The position numbers and the translations under genes are program-made. A stretch of 64,000 bases of DNA from Peribacillus kribbensis DSM 17871. Its GTDB lineage: Bacteria > Bacillota > Bacilli > Bacillales > DSM-1321. The notes beneath the pieces are model-generated. The model had not been told where the DNA came from. It saw nothing but the letters and a program-made list of their open reading frames with translations, and searched no databases. Positions 16,611-30,400 of the stretch are shown piece after piece. The DNA lies in assembly GCF_000430765.1 (NCBI RefSeq), contig NZ_KE387242.1:228767-292766 (forward strand), read 5' to 3'. Each line of letters starts with the position of its first letter. Within the stretch, counting starts at the first letter, position 1.

Positions 16611-17285
16611 TTACTGATAATAATCTGGAAGGAAGATACTCTTTGTCGTTTCAACGTCTGTGCTGAAACTATGGGGAAGATTATTTCCTATAACCTGTAA
16701 GCTGAGTCCTTTTCTCGGTTTTGTATGATCGATTTTATGAATGGTTTTATTTTCTAGAAGAAAATACTCTCCCTCTAATCCGATCCTTTCGATCCAGCCG
16801 GTAGAAACGATTAATTCGTAGTTGAATTTGTTAGTATTAAAAAAGCCTTGCTGCTTCAAAACATGGAGGCTTTTAAAAAAACTCTCAGCACGCATCATTT
16901 TATCGTATTGTTTCCATTCCCTTACTGAATTCTTGCTAATATTCACTCGGTTTTCTTCCTTTGTATCACAGGAAAAACAGTTACTATAATGGTAGACTGT
17001 GATTTTGCCTGTATCTTTTTTATCTGCTAAATCGAATTTAACAGAATAAATTTTATTATTCTTATCAAGGATTAATTGGAAATTTTGTATTCTTACGTTT
17101 TCCTGAGAGAGATTTAATTCTTTTCTAAAATGCCTCCAGCTTTCTGTACTGTTTACGGAATTAAAATCATTCTCTTTAAATAAAAGAACCTCTTTTACAT
17201 GGTTAGAGTTTACAAAATATATGACTGAAAGAAACAAAGCAAAAAATGCCAACACAATAAGCGGCCACTTCTTTATGTTCAACAA
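16611..17285 (-). CDS. Signal-anchored extracellular hypothetical protein
   Basis: A 224-residue protein with a single amino-terminal helix (WPLIVLAFFALFLSVIYFV) and a hydrophilic remainder. AAGGAG precedes two consecutive TTG codons, one of which starts translation. A CFSC pair lies in YHYSNCFSCDTKEENR and could form a disulfide or bind metal outside the cell. No family recognised. Divergent from the M42 peptidase gene. Confidence 0.65.
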   Translation of the reverse strand: MLNIKKWPLIVLAFFALFLSVIYFVNSNHVKEVLLFKENDFNSVNSTESWRHFRKELNLSQENVRIQNFQLILDKNNKIYSVKFDLADKKDTGKITVYHYSNCFSCDTKEENRVNISKNSVREWKQYDKMMRAESFFKSLHVLKQQGFFNTNKFNYELIVSTGWIERIGLEGEYFLLENKTIHKIDHTKPRKGLSLQVIGNNLPHSFSTDVETTKSIFLPDYYQ

Positions 17286-17526
17286 CTCCTTCTCATCCTC
17301 CTATTTATTTTACCGTACAATTAGAAAACATAGATCTGTTACTTATTAAAATTTGAAAAAATAAAAATTCTTTTAAATGATGTATGATTGTTCTTACCTC
17401 GATGGGTAAACGGGGTATTATAGTGATTTTACTCATTGAAAACCTAAAGATGAGCGGATAAAAAACACCATATATTCGAATATTCTTTTCCATCTTCAGC
17501 ATCCTAACATCAGGAAGGTGATATAG

Positions 17527-18585
17527 ATGGATTTACTAAGAGAATTAACGGAAACCAATGCTGCGCCGGGTTTTGAAAAGCCGATACGGAAGATTATGGA
17601 ACGGGAGCTTAAGCAGACGGGTGCCAATCTTGTGTATGATCATCTGGGCAGCGTTTTTGGGGAGAAGCAGGGCTCGGGTGACGGCCCTAAGATTCTGCTT
17701 GCCGGACATATGGATGAAGTGGCTTTTATGGTCAGCGAGATTACGAAGAACGGATATTTACGGTTTGTGAGCCTTGGCGGCTGGTGGGATCAGGTCCTGC
17801 TTTCACAGCGAGTCAAGGTGCTGGCTGGACAAAAAGAATATACAGGCGTAGTTGGCTCGAAACCGCCGCATATTCTTCAGCCGGAAGAGCGGAAGAAAGT
17901 GTATCCGATGCGGGAAATGTTCATTGACGTCGGTGCGAAAGATGAGGAGCAGGTCCGGGAATGGGGAATCAAGGTGGGGGATCCGATCATGCCGATCTGC
18001 CCATTTGAGCTGCTTCCGGATGGTGATACGATTTTGGCAAAAGCTCTTGATAACCGGGTGGGATGCTATATAGCTCTGGAGGTGATGAAGGAGATCAAAG
18101 GGACGACTCATTCTTCCACCGTCTACTCAGGAGCCACCGTCCAGGAAGAAGTAGGGCTGCGCGGAGCCGCCACAGCGCCTTATGTTATGGAGCCGGAGCT
18201 TGCGGTAGCCATGGATGTGGGCATTGCCCAGGACGGCCCCGGTGATAATACGAATAAACCGAAGCTTGGGAAAGGTGCTTTGATTACCTTTCTTGATTCC
18301 TCCATGGTTCCGCATACAGGTCTGCGTAATTTTATGATTGATGTGGCAGAAAAAAATCAGATACCCTACCAGGTAGACGTCATGCTCGGCGGCGGGACGG
18401 ATGCAGGCCGTTTTCATTTGTTCAAAAGGGGAGTTCCGTCCATCGTGGTTGGAGTTCCTGCTCGATATATTCACAGCCATGTTTCCATGGTGAGTAAAAA
18501 GGATCTGGATCATGCGGTCAAATTATTGGCAGCTTTTATTAAGGCCATGGACAGGCAGGCGTATAATCAGATTCTGGATATTTGA
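17527..18585 (+). CDS. M42 family metallo-aminopeptidase
   Basis: A 352-residue dinuclear-metal peptidase of the YsdC/FrvX/glutamyl-aminopeptidase type. Metal ligands and catalytic acids are visible: H61 and D63 in AGHMDEV, D175 in ALDNRVG, E207 and E208 in QEEVGLRGA, D230 in AMDVGIAQD and H316 in YIHSH. These peptidases form dodecamers that trim peptides in the cytosol. GAAGGTGATATAG precedes the start. Monocistronic. Confidence 0.93.
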   Translation: MDLLRELTETNAAPGFEKPIRKIMERELKQTGANLVYDHLGSVFGEKQGSGDGPKILLAGHMDEVAFMVSEITKNGYLRFVSLGGWWDQVLLSQRVKVLAGQKEYTGVVGSKPPHILQPEERKKVYPMREMFIDVGAKDEEQVREWGIKVGDPIMPICPFELLPDGDTILAKALDNRVGCYIALEVMKEIKGTTHSSTVYSGATVQEEVGLRGAATAPYVMEPELAVAMDVGIAQDGPGDNTNKPKLGKGALITFLDSSMVPHTGLRNFMIDVAEKNQIPYQVDVMLGGGTDAGRFHLFKRGVPSIVVGVPARYIHSHVSMVSKKDLDHAVKLLAAFIKAMDRQAYNQILDI

Positions 18586-18672
18586 AAAATAGGGGTCTGA
18601 TTCCCCAATACCATAAAAATGGAAGTACAGAAGGGCTGAATGTCAGCCCTTTTTTTCTTACTGTAAGTCTAG

Positions 18673-18701
18673 TTGACAATATACCCGGGTGGGTATATTA
18701 T
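18673..18701 (+). promoter_or_regulatory. Promoter with embedded CsoR-family (CstR) operator, site A
   Basis: A textbook promoter, TTGACA at 18673-18678 and TATTAT at 18696-18701 with 17-bp spacing, contains a perfect inverted repeat AATATACCC-GGGT-GGGTATATT (18678-18699) spanning the spacer and touching both boxes. The four-base centre matches site B at 19377. Binding of the regulator would exclude RNA polymerase; the regulator is probably the CstR encoded 400 bp downstream. Confidence 0.8.
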
Positions 18702-18732
18702 GAGTGCATATCATCTTAGGGGTTGATCACTG

Positions 18733-19062
18733 ATGTATATAATCATTATGATACTGGTCATTTTGGCCGTGATGCTTTATAGACGCTGCTTTCCTGTATA
18801 TGGGGTGCCTCATAAAGCAATAGAAGGCAAGAAGAAATACCAAAAGGCCGTTATTTTAGACCTCCGGGATTATAATATCTCTTATAAGAATGAGGTAGAA
18901 GGATCCGTCGCTCTGCCTATCGCCTATTTGAACCGGAACTTTGGGGACATCACAAGCAGATGCGTACATATTATTGTGTCGGACAGGCTTGAACGGAATC
19001 TTGGTGTAAGGATTTTGCGGAATAAAGGATTTCGTGTTATTGGGTTCACGATCCTGCCATAA
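18733..19062 (+). CDS. Membrane-anchored rhodanese-like protein lacking the active cysteine
   Basis: A 109-residue protein with one amino-terminal helix (MYIIIMILVILAVML) and a rhodanese-like core: KAVILDLRDYNISYKNEVEG, SVALPIAYLNRNF, and NLGVRILRNKGFRVIGF. Where a rhodanese would carry the catalytic CxxGxR loop the sequence is HIIVSDRLERNLG, without cysteine, so sulfur transfer is doubtful and a binding or sensor role is possible. It is first behind CstR site A and 21 bp upstream of cstR, so it belongs to a sulfane-sulfur stress unit. Confidence 0.78.
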   Translation: MYIIIMILVILAVMLYRRCFPVYGVPHKAIEGKKKYQKAVILDLRDYNISYKNEVEGSVALPIAYLNRNFGDITSRCVHIIVSDRLERNLGVRILRNKGFRVIGFTILP

Positions 19063-19083
19063 ATAAGAGAAAGAGGAGTTATC

Positions 19084-19344
19084 ATGAAGTATGATGATCA
19101 GACGAAAAACCGGGTCAAACGGATTGAAGGGCAGTTAAGAGGAATATTAAAGATGATGGAGGACGACAAGGATTGCAAAGATGTTGTCACTCAGCTGTCA
19201 GCCGCGAGAACAGCCATTGACCGCACCCTGGGCCTTGTAGTCAGTTCGAATCTTGTGGACTGTGTGCGTCTTGCCATGGAAGAAGGACAAGAGGCAGATG
19301 AACTCGTGAAGCAGGCAGTCAACCTGCTTGTGAAAAGCAGATAA
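19084..19344 (+). CDS. cstR: CsoR-family persulfide sensor repressor (CstR type)
   Basis: An 86-residue all-helical repressor. KNRVKRIEGQLRGILKMMED is the family amino block. The two sensing cysteines are C31 (DKDCKDV) and C60 (NLVDCV). The histidine that copper CsoR uses for metal binding, four residues before the second cysteine, is N56 here, which points to CstR, the sensor of per- and polysulfides, not to a copper sensor. It follows the rhodanese-like gene and lies between two matching operators, so it should repress both its own unit and the downstream one. Confidence 0.86.
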   Translation: MKYDDQTKNRVKRIEGQLRGILKMMEDDKDCKDVVTQLSAARTAIDRTLGLVVSSNLVDCVRLAMEEGQEADELVKQAVNLLVKSR

Positions 19345-19352
19345 TTTCGGGA

Positions 19353-19398
19353 TTGACATCCCGGACTGCGCGTTTTAATATCCTCCCATGGGTATATT
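19353..19398 (+). promoter_or_regulatory. Second promoter with CstR-type operator, site B
   Basis: TTGACA at 19353-19358 and TAATAT at 19376-19381, spaced 17 bp, with AATATCCTC-CCAT-GGGTATATT at 19377-19398. Arms match site A in 7 of 9 and 9 of 9 positions and the centre is again four bases. It controls the broken TusA-like gene that follows. Confidence 0.75.
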
Positions 19399-19422
19399 AA
19401 AAATTTAAAAGAGGCTGCAGCA

Positions 19423-19580
19423 ATGAATGCAGATAAATTAGTAGACGCAAAAGGTCTTGCCTGCCCAATGCCGATTGTACGAACCAAAAAGGCGATGAAT
19501 TGAACTGGAAAGCGGGCAGTTGCTCGAGGTGCATGCCACTGATAAGGGTTCTGAAGCAGACTTGACCGCATCTTATATAA
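19423..19580 (+). pseudogene. TusA-like sulfurtransferase remnant
   Basis: ATG 19423 behind AGAGG starts MNADKLVDAKGLACPMPIVR with the active CPxP cysteine of TusA-family sulfur carriers, but one extra base in GATGAATTGAACTG gives a premature TGA. After removing it the frame continues ELESGQLLEVHATDKGSEAD and then loses homology before the last third. In intact cst operons this domain leads into further persulfide-handling genes (for example CstA, CstB, SQR); none follow here, only a terminator. The operon has been cut and frameshifted. Confidence 0.75.
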
Positions 19581-19591
19581 CTACATTTTCG

Positions 19592-19619
19592 AGCAGCCGG
19601 AGGGCTGTTTTATTTTTGT
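19592..19619 (+). terminator. Intrinsic terminator
   Basis: AGCAGCC-GGA-GGGCTGTTTTATTTTT after the TusA-like remnant. Confidence 0.78.
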
Positions 19620-19657
19620 TATGGAAATAATAATCTAGAAATTGTACAAACGCTATT

Positions 19658-20305
19658 TCATCTGAATTTTCGTTTTCTCATCCACTGGGTCGCCACCCAT
19701 TTTTCTCCTTCAATGACAGGTGAACCGCCATGCAGAGTCAGCTCATTTAACGATTGTTCCCGATAAAAATATTCAAAATACACGGCCATTCCTTTTTGGG
19801 GTATAACAGAAAAATTCAATTTAGGGAAAACGGTTTCTCCTCCCTCTGTAACATCATTAAGATACATAATGAGTGTACTGATTCGATTATTTTCAGAGGC
19901 CCGGCTGCTTGGAGAAAAGTAATCGAAATGGGGCTTATATTCCTGGCCAGGGCTGTATTTTAAGATTTGCAGACCATCTCCATGTTCAATGGGAATGCCC
20001 ATGATGGTTGAGATTCTTTTTTCAATTCTTGCAATGATAGGATTTTCGCTTTCTTCAAAGAACATCCCGCTGCTGGTCCGCATGTCATCTACACTCCGCC
20101 CAGCCCCAATTTTTGAACGCTGAAGTCGGTTGTCCGATAATTGGATCAATTCATCGCATTCTTCCTCACTCAGGACATTTCCTAAAACCGCAATAAATGG
20201 ATTTTCAAGCTTTGCTACAATCTTTATTTCCCTGTCCGCTGTCTTGATGATGGGTCCTTGATGATTAAATATGGTTTGCTCTTTATTCAAAGTATCCATT
20301 GCCAT
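19658..20305 (-). CDS. 2-oxoglutarate/Fe(II) dioxygenase, prolyl 4-hydroxylase-like
   Basis: About 215 residues. The iron ligands are H and D in KPHFDYF and the later H in LTLHGGSPV; the 2-oxoglutarate-binding K follows in VIEGEKWVATQW. The order and spacing match bacterial prolyl-4-hydroxylases such as the B. anthracis enzyme. Start chosen at ATG 20305 (MAMDTLNKEQ); GTG or upstream ATGs remain possible because ribosome sites are weak. It hydroxylates proline in peptides or proteins, possibly collagen-like spore-surface proteins or elongation factor Tu; target unknown. Confidence 0.88.
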   Translation of the reverse strand: MAMDTLNKEQTIFNHQGPIIKTADREIKIVAKLENPFIAVLGNVLSEEECDELIQLSDNRLQRSKIGAGRSVDDMRTSSGMFFEESENPIIARIEKRISTIMGIPIEHGDGLQILKYSPGQEYKPHFDYFSPSSRASENNRISTLIMYLNDVTEGGETVFPKLNFSVIPQKGMAVYFEYFYREQSLNELTLHGGSPVIEGEKWVATQWMRKRKFR

Positions 20306-20479
20306 CACTTCATCAACCCCTATAAAACACAGTTTCATCATTCGTTTTTTTATGATGATAATACAATTATACCATAGATGTTAAAATTTTCTGAATAATA
20401 AAAGTGGTTTCACATGCTTGGCTTTTTTGTGTTAAATTAGCAGATAATAAAACATCATTTAGTAAGAAGGAGTTAGGTC

Positions 20480-21736
20480 ATGGAGCGCTTTTCAAAAATA
20501 AAGCAAGAATTGGCACATTATGATCAGGAACAGGTACTTGCCTTTTGGGAAGAGCTTTCTGAACAAGAACAACATCATCTGTTAGATGACATTGAGAGGG
20601 TAAACCTGGCTGAAATCAGCATCATCTCGAGAAAGCTTCTTTCCAATCATTCCCCAGAACGGAACAACATCAGGGGGGTTCCTTATGATAAATTAGAGGA
20701 TTTTACAGAAACACAGTTACATAGATATAAAGAAAGAGGGCTGGAGTTAATCAGAAGAGGCAGGGTGGCAGTTGTTCTTCTCGCCGGCGGCCAAGGGACA
20801 AGGCTTGGGCATGAGGGACCAAAGGGGACATTTGATATCGGACTGCCGGGGCATGAGTCCTTATTTGAGCTGCAGGCAAAAGCGCTCCTAAAGCTTTGCA
20901 AGAAAACTGGCTGCAGGATTCCCTGGTATATCATGACGAGCCCCGCCAATGATTGGGATACTAAAGATTTTTTCAAAAAACATGGATACTTCGGCTTCTA
21001 TCCAGACGATATCATGTTCTTTTTACAGGATACTGTACCTACACTGAATTCGGCGGGAAAACTGATGCTGAAAACAAAGTCGAGCCTCTCGCGTTCACCG
21101 AATGGGAACGGCGGGGTATTCCCGGCTTTGAAATCTAGTGGTGCTTTGGACGACATGGAACAGAGGGGGGTAAAATGGCTCTTTCAGTATAATGTCGATA
21201 ACGCCATGATTAAACTGGCGGATCCGGTTTTTGTCGGTTATGCGGAAGAGAAGGACTCTCCAATTGCGACGAAATCTGCGTCGAAGCGAAATCCGGAGGA
21301 AAAAGTGGGAGTGTTTTGTCTGATCGAAGGAAGGCCGGCCGTCATCGAATATTCAGAATTGACAAAAGAAGAAAGCGGAAATCCAGAGATGATGAATGCC
21401 CATATCAGTATCCATTTATTCAAGCTTGATTTTGTAAAGGCCGTGGCCGATCAGCCGATGCCCTATCATCTTGCCAGCAAGGCAATCCCCACTCTTGATG
21501 AAAGAGGGGAGGAAGTGAAGCCTTCAGAGCCAAACGGCTATAAACTGGAGCAATTTTATTTTGATTTATTTCCGGAAGCCGAATCGATAGCCGTCTTGCA
21601 GGTTCCAAGAGAAAAAGAGTTTGCCCCCGTAAAGAATAAAAGCGGGGAAGACAGCGCTGAAACAGCAAGGGCCATGATTCTATCCAATGCTAATCAAGAT
21701 CAAATTAGATATAGACTGGGGGGAGAAGGGTTATGA
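20480..21736 (+). CDS. UDPGP-family nucleotidyltransferase (UDP-HexNAc/UDP-sugar pyrophosphorylase-like)
   Basis: A 418-residue protein with the nucleotide-binding loop VVLLAGGQGTRLGHEGPKG at about residues 96-114 and WYIMTSPANDWDTKDFF, QYNVDNAMIKLADP and GVFCLIEGRPAVIEYSEL, blocks of the eukaryote-type UDPGP/UAP1 family. It would make UDP-sugars from UTP and sugar 1-phosphate in the cytosol. Bacilli already carry GalU and GlmU, so this is a paralogue with unclear substrate. GAAGGAG precedes the start; its end overlaps the acetyltransferase start by four bases. Confidence 0.87.
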   Translation: MERFSKIKQELAHYDQEQVLAFWEELSEQEQHHLLDDIERVNLAEISIISRKLLSNHSPERNNIRGVPYDKLEDFTETQLHRYKERGLELIRRGRVAVVLLAGGQGTRLGHEGPKGTFDIGLPGHESLFELQAKALLKLCKKTGCRIPWYIMTSPANDWDTKDFFKKHGYFGFYPDDIMFFLQDTVPTLNSAGKLMLKTKSSLSRSPNGNGGVFPALKSSGALDDMEQRGVKWLFQYNVDNAMIKLADPVFVGYAEEKDSPIATKSASKRNPEEKVGVFCLIEGRPAVIEYSELTKEESGNPEMMNAHISIHLFKLDFVKAVADQPMPYHLASKAIPTLDERGEEVKPSEPNGYKLEQFYFDLFPEAESIAVLQVPREKEFAPVKNKSGEDSAETARAMILSNANQDQIRYRLGGEGL

Positions 21737-22269
21737 ATGAGATCAAATACTTAGAAAACACCCGGATCTATTTGAGAAGATTGGAGGATTCCGATTTAAA
21801 CCACTATTTAAGTGCCGTTTCAGATCCTTATATAAGAAGGCTTACAGGTACTTCTGCATTTCTCACCAAAAAAGATCTTGAAGATGCTTTTAATAAGTGG
21901 AATGCGGATTCCAGCAGAATCGATTTAATCATATGTTTGCAAAAGGATAATCAAATCATTGGGGACCTGGCTATGCTGGATATTGACCATAGGGAAAGAA
22001 AAGGGAGTTTCCGGATCGCCATTACAAAACAATACACGGGCCAAGGATATGGCAGTGAAGCATTACGGCTCATTATTGAATATATGTTTAATACTCTAAA
22101 TTTAAGAAGGATCGCCATTAACGTGTTTTCTTTTAATGAAAGAGCTATGTCTACTTATAAAAAGCTCGGGTTTAAATTAGAAGGAACACTTAGGGAGGAT
22201 CTCTTTTTTGATGGGAAATACCATGATAACCACATTATGGGCCTGATGAAGGATGAATACATAAGATAA
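21733..22269 (+). CDS. GNAT acetyltransferase, RimJ/RimL type
   Basis: A 178-residue N-acetyltransferase. RIYLRRLEDSDLNHYL opens the fold, and ITKQYTGQGYGSEALRLIIEYMF is the acetyl-CoA pyrophosphate loop (Q-x-x-G-x-G). INVFSFNERAMSTYKKLGFKLEGTLREDLFF is the typical RimJ/L carboxyl motif. It is translationally coupled to the UDPGP gene through an ATGA overlap, suggesting acetylation of a sugar-related product or co-regulation only. Substrate unknown. Confidence 0.88.
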   Translation: MNEIKYLENTRIYLRRLEDSDLNHYLSAVSDPYIRRLTGTSAFLTKKDLEDAFNKWNADSSRIDLIICLQKDNQIIGDLAMLDIDHRERKGSFRIAITKQYTGQGYGSEALRLIIEYMFNTLNLRRIAINVFSFNERAMSTYKKLGFKLEGTLREDLFFDGKYHDNHIMGLMKDEYIR

Positions 22270-22288
22270 TTGTTTACCATAATTAACA

Positions 22289-22330
22289 AAAAAGGCTGGA
22301 GAGTTTTTCTCTCTAGCCATTTTCCTTTTT
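22289..22330 (+). terminator. Intrinsic terminator
   Basis: GGCTGGAGAG-TTTTT-CTCTCTAGCC with flanking A and T runs, between convergent units. Confidence 0.8.
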
Positions 22331-22532
22331 AATGTACAACCGCTAAATCCGCATTGGTCTTAAAAGGTGCAGAAGAATCCAATCCCAGTGCCTGCCTTAA
22401 GGTTCTGCTCACAGCTTGTATACTATTTTCATCTGGAAAGTAGTAGGAGGTTTTACCTGCCATTTGATCTTTCCCGGCGATTTCATTTTGGCAGGATGAA
22501 AGGTAGCTAAATGCTAAAACAAGTTTGATCAT
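22329..22532 (-). CDS. Doubtful 67-residue frame, possible lipoprotein or remnant
   Basis: MIKLVLAFSYLSSCQNEIAG has an LSSC lipobox-like end, followed by a soluble stretch YYFPDENSIQAVSRTLRQAL. No ribosome site precedes the ATG. Just upstream on the same strand (about 22635) CAGGAGAGAA-ATG opens a 25-codon frame that stops before this one, so the pair may be pieces of one broken gene. Family not recognised. Confidence 0.3.
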   Translation of the reverse strand: MIKLVLAFSYLSSCQNEIAGKDQMAGKTSYYFPDENSIQAVSRTLRQALGLDSSAPFKTNADLAVVH

Positions 22533-27375
<4,843 letters not shown>

Positions 27376-27387
27376 GTCACGATGGAG

Positions 27388-27416
27388 GGATAGCTGGAAT
27401 CCAGCTGTCCTTTCCG
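27388..27416 (+). terminator. Inter-cistronic hairpin between the two glycosidase genes
   Basis: GGATAGCTGG-AAT-CCAGCTGTCCTTTCC. The stem is good but the T run is short, so it may only attenuate expression of the second gene, 45 bp downstream. Confidence 0.5.
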
Positions 27417-27461
27417 TTTATTTAAATATACAGGAATACCAAAAGAGGAGGGAAGAAAGAG

Positions 27462-30400
27462 ATGAAGCCTTTGAAAGACATGTATTCAGGACTGCTGGCC
27501 GTTCTTGTCACCGGGTCACTGATGACGGCCACGATTCCCCAGCAGGTGACAGCCGCGAAGTCTGAAGAGCCAGCTGCAGAACAGATTTCCTATCAAAAAC
27601 AAAGAAGCTTGGATTTTGATCAGAACTGGAAGTTTGCCCTTGTGAACACGAAGGACATCACAGACCCTGATGGCCGCTATGAGAATGCTGAAAGCCCAGA
27701 GTATAATGACTCATCCTGGCGGACATTAAATCTTCCGCATGACTGGAGCATCGAGCAAAAGCCGTCTGCCGAGCCTCCTGCTGAGGCAGGGACAGGGTTC
27801 CTGGATGGAGGGCTTGGCTGGTACCGAAAGAAATTCACCCTGCCGGCGGCCATGAAGGATAAGAAAATCAGCATCGAGTTTGACGGGGTATATATGGACT
27901 CTTCCGTCTATATCAATGGACACTTGCTGGGAACTCATCCCTATGGCTATACAGGCTTTAGCTATGATATTTCAGAATGGGCCCATACGGACGGAAAAAC
28001 TCCCAATGTCATAGCTGTAAAAGTACAGAATAAGCTTCCGACAAGCAGATGGTATTCCGGGAGCGGAATATACAGGGATGTTCGATTAACGATCACTGAC
28101 TCCATTCATGTGAAGCGCTGGGGTACCTTTGTCACGACTCCGGATCTGGAGGCAACTCTCCAAAAAGGCTATGCCAATGTTCATGTTCAAACAGATATTT
28201 CAAATGAGACCGGCAAAGAACAAAAAGCCGAGCTTTTTACAAAAATAATCGATTCTGATGGAAAAATCGTAGCCAAAAACAGTTCTCCTGCTGTTCTTAC
28301 AAACTCCAAAAGCATGGAGGAAACTCTTCGAGTGAAGAATCCCAAGCTTTGGTCAACAGAACAGCCGTATCTGTACAGCGTGGAATCCGAAATCAAGGTG
28401 GACGGGAAAACGGTTGACACCTATTCGACCCCATTCGGGATACGCTATTTTAAGCTTGATCCCGATAAAGGATTTTCGTTGAACGGAAGGTTTATGAAAA
28501 TTCAGGGTGTGAATATGCACCACGATTTAGGTGCTCTTGGGTCGGCCACAAATTATGATGCGGTATACCGGCAGCTGAAAATCATGAAAAGCATGGGCGT
28601 AAATGCCGTCAGGACTTCGCATAACCCGCCATCCCCCGATGTTCTGCGTGCTTGCAATGAGCTGGGAATGGTCATGATGGTCGAAGCTTTTGATGCCTGG
28701 GTGACCCCAAAACGGCCAAACGATTATGCCCGTTTCTTTAATGAGTACAGCGACAGGGATATCAAGGAAATGGTGAACAGCGCCAAAAACTGGCCGGCAG
28801 TCATTCTTTGGTCCATCGGAAATGAAATACCCGATTCTACCCGAACCATTGGAGTAGGAATCACCGATAAGCTGATGCAGGATATCCGCAGCGTCGATAC
28901 CACCCGGCCGATCACCATTGGCTCGGATAAGTACCGGAGTGTACCGAGAGATGGCACGGTTCAGGATCAGATTGCCAGGAAAGTGGATGCTTTGGGCTTG
29001 AATTATAATAATGCTGCTTCTGTCGATCTGCTTCATCAGAAATACCCAAATTTAATTCTGTTTGAATCTGAATCTTCCTCTGAGACGTCTACCCGGGGAG
29101 TTTATAAAGATCCAGGATCGTTAAATACGCCTGTCGATTACACGCCGGGCCAGATGGGGACTTCGTCATACGACAACAATCTTGCTTCCTGGACCTTCAG
29201 CGGCGAATACGGATTGAAAAAGGATCGTGACAGAGCGTTCTTTGCAGGACAGTTTTTATGGTCAGGCTTTGATTATCTGGGAGAGCCGACTCCATATTGG
29301 GACAACTTCCCGGTGAAAAGCTCCTTCTTTGGGGCGGTGGATACCGCCGGTTTTGCCAAGGATGCCTATTATTTGTATAAGAGCCAGTGGACAAAGGAGC
29401 CGATGGTCCATTTAGTTCCCATGAATTGGACCAATTATAAGCCCGGCGAGGAAGTTGACGTTTGGGCTTACTCGAACGTTGACACCGTGGAGCTGTTTCT
29501 AAACGGAAAATCACTCGGAGTACGAACATTTGATGAAAAGAAAACTTTAGACGGGCGGAGTTATCTTGAAACAACCGAAGCATCAGGGGATGAAAAGAAC
29601 CAAAAAGACGGAGCATTCCCGGGAAGCTATACGAGCCCAAATGGAAGTGCAGGGAAGCTTCATCTGACCTGGAAGGTGCCGTTTGAAAAAGGTACGCTCA
29701 CAGCCATTGCCAAAAAGAATGGAAAACAAGTCGCAAAGGATGAAATCAAAACTGCAGGTGATCCTTACACCTTGAAGCTGACTCCAGATAAAAAGGTGAT
29801 CCAGGCAGACGGCAAAAGTCTGTCCTTTGTCACAGCCGAGGTTGTAGATGAGAATGGAACAGTGGTTCCGGATGCTGACCCTTCCATTCACTTTGAGGTA
29901 AAGGGAGGAAGACTTGCAGGCGTGGATAACGGACGGCAGGAAAGCTCGGAAAGCTACCAGTCCTCGAATCGCGAGGCCTTCAATGGCAAAGCACTGGCCA
30001 TCATTCAATCCGGGACGAATGCAGGACCGATTACAATTAGTGCCGAATCGGAGAATTTGATTCCTCAAACCGCGGTCATTTTTGCGGACAAGAAGAGCGG
30101 GGGTCATAACCTCATTGGAATTGAGCCTGTGGAAATTCGTGTGAAAGCAGGAGAAAGGCCGGAGCTGCCTGCTAAAGTGGAAGGAGTGTATGCAGACGGC
30201 ACCGTTCAATCCCTGGCGGTGAACTGGACAGGCATATCCAAGCTTGGAGGAAAGAAGCTCAGCTATACCATACATGGTCGTGTGAAAGGAACGGCAGAAA
30301 AAGCGGAAGCGGTGGTGAGCGTATATGATGTAAAGAAAATAGAAGAATATCACACAGCCGTTCCAACCGGCACAGCTCCCTCACTTCCTGATTCAGTAAA

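Noticed and set aside
19084..19344. Copper-sensing CsoR
   Set aside because: The copper-ligand histidine position is N56, and both adjacent operators have the four-base centre and persulfide-gene context.
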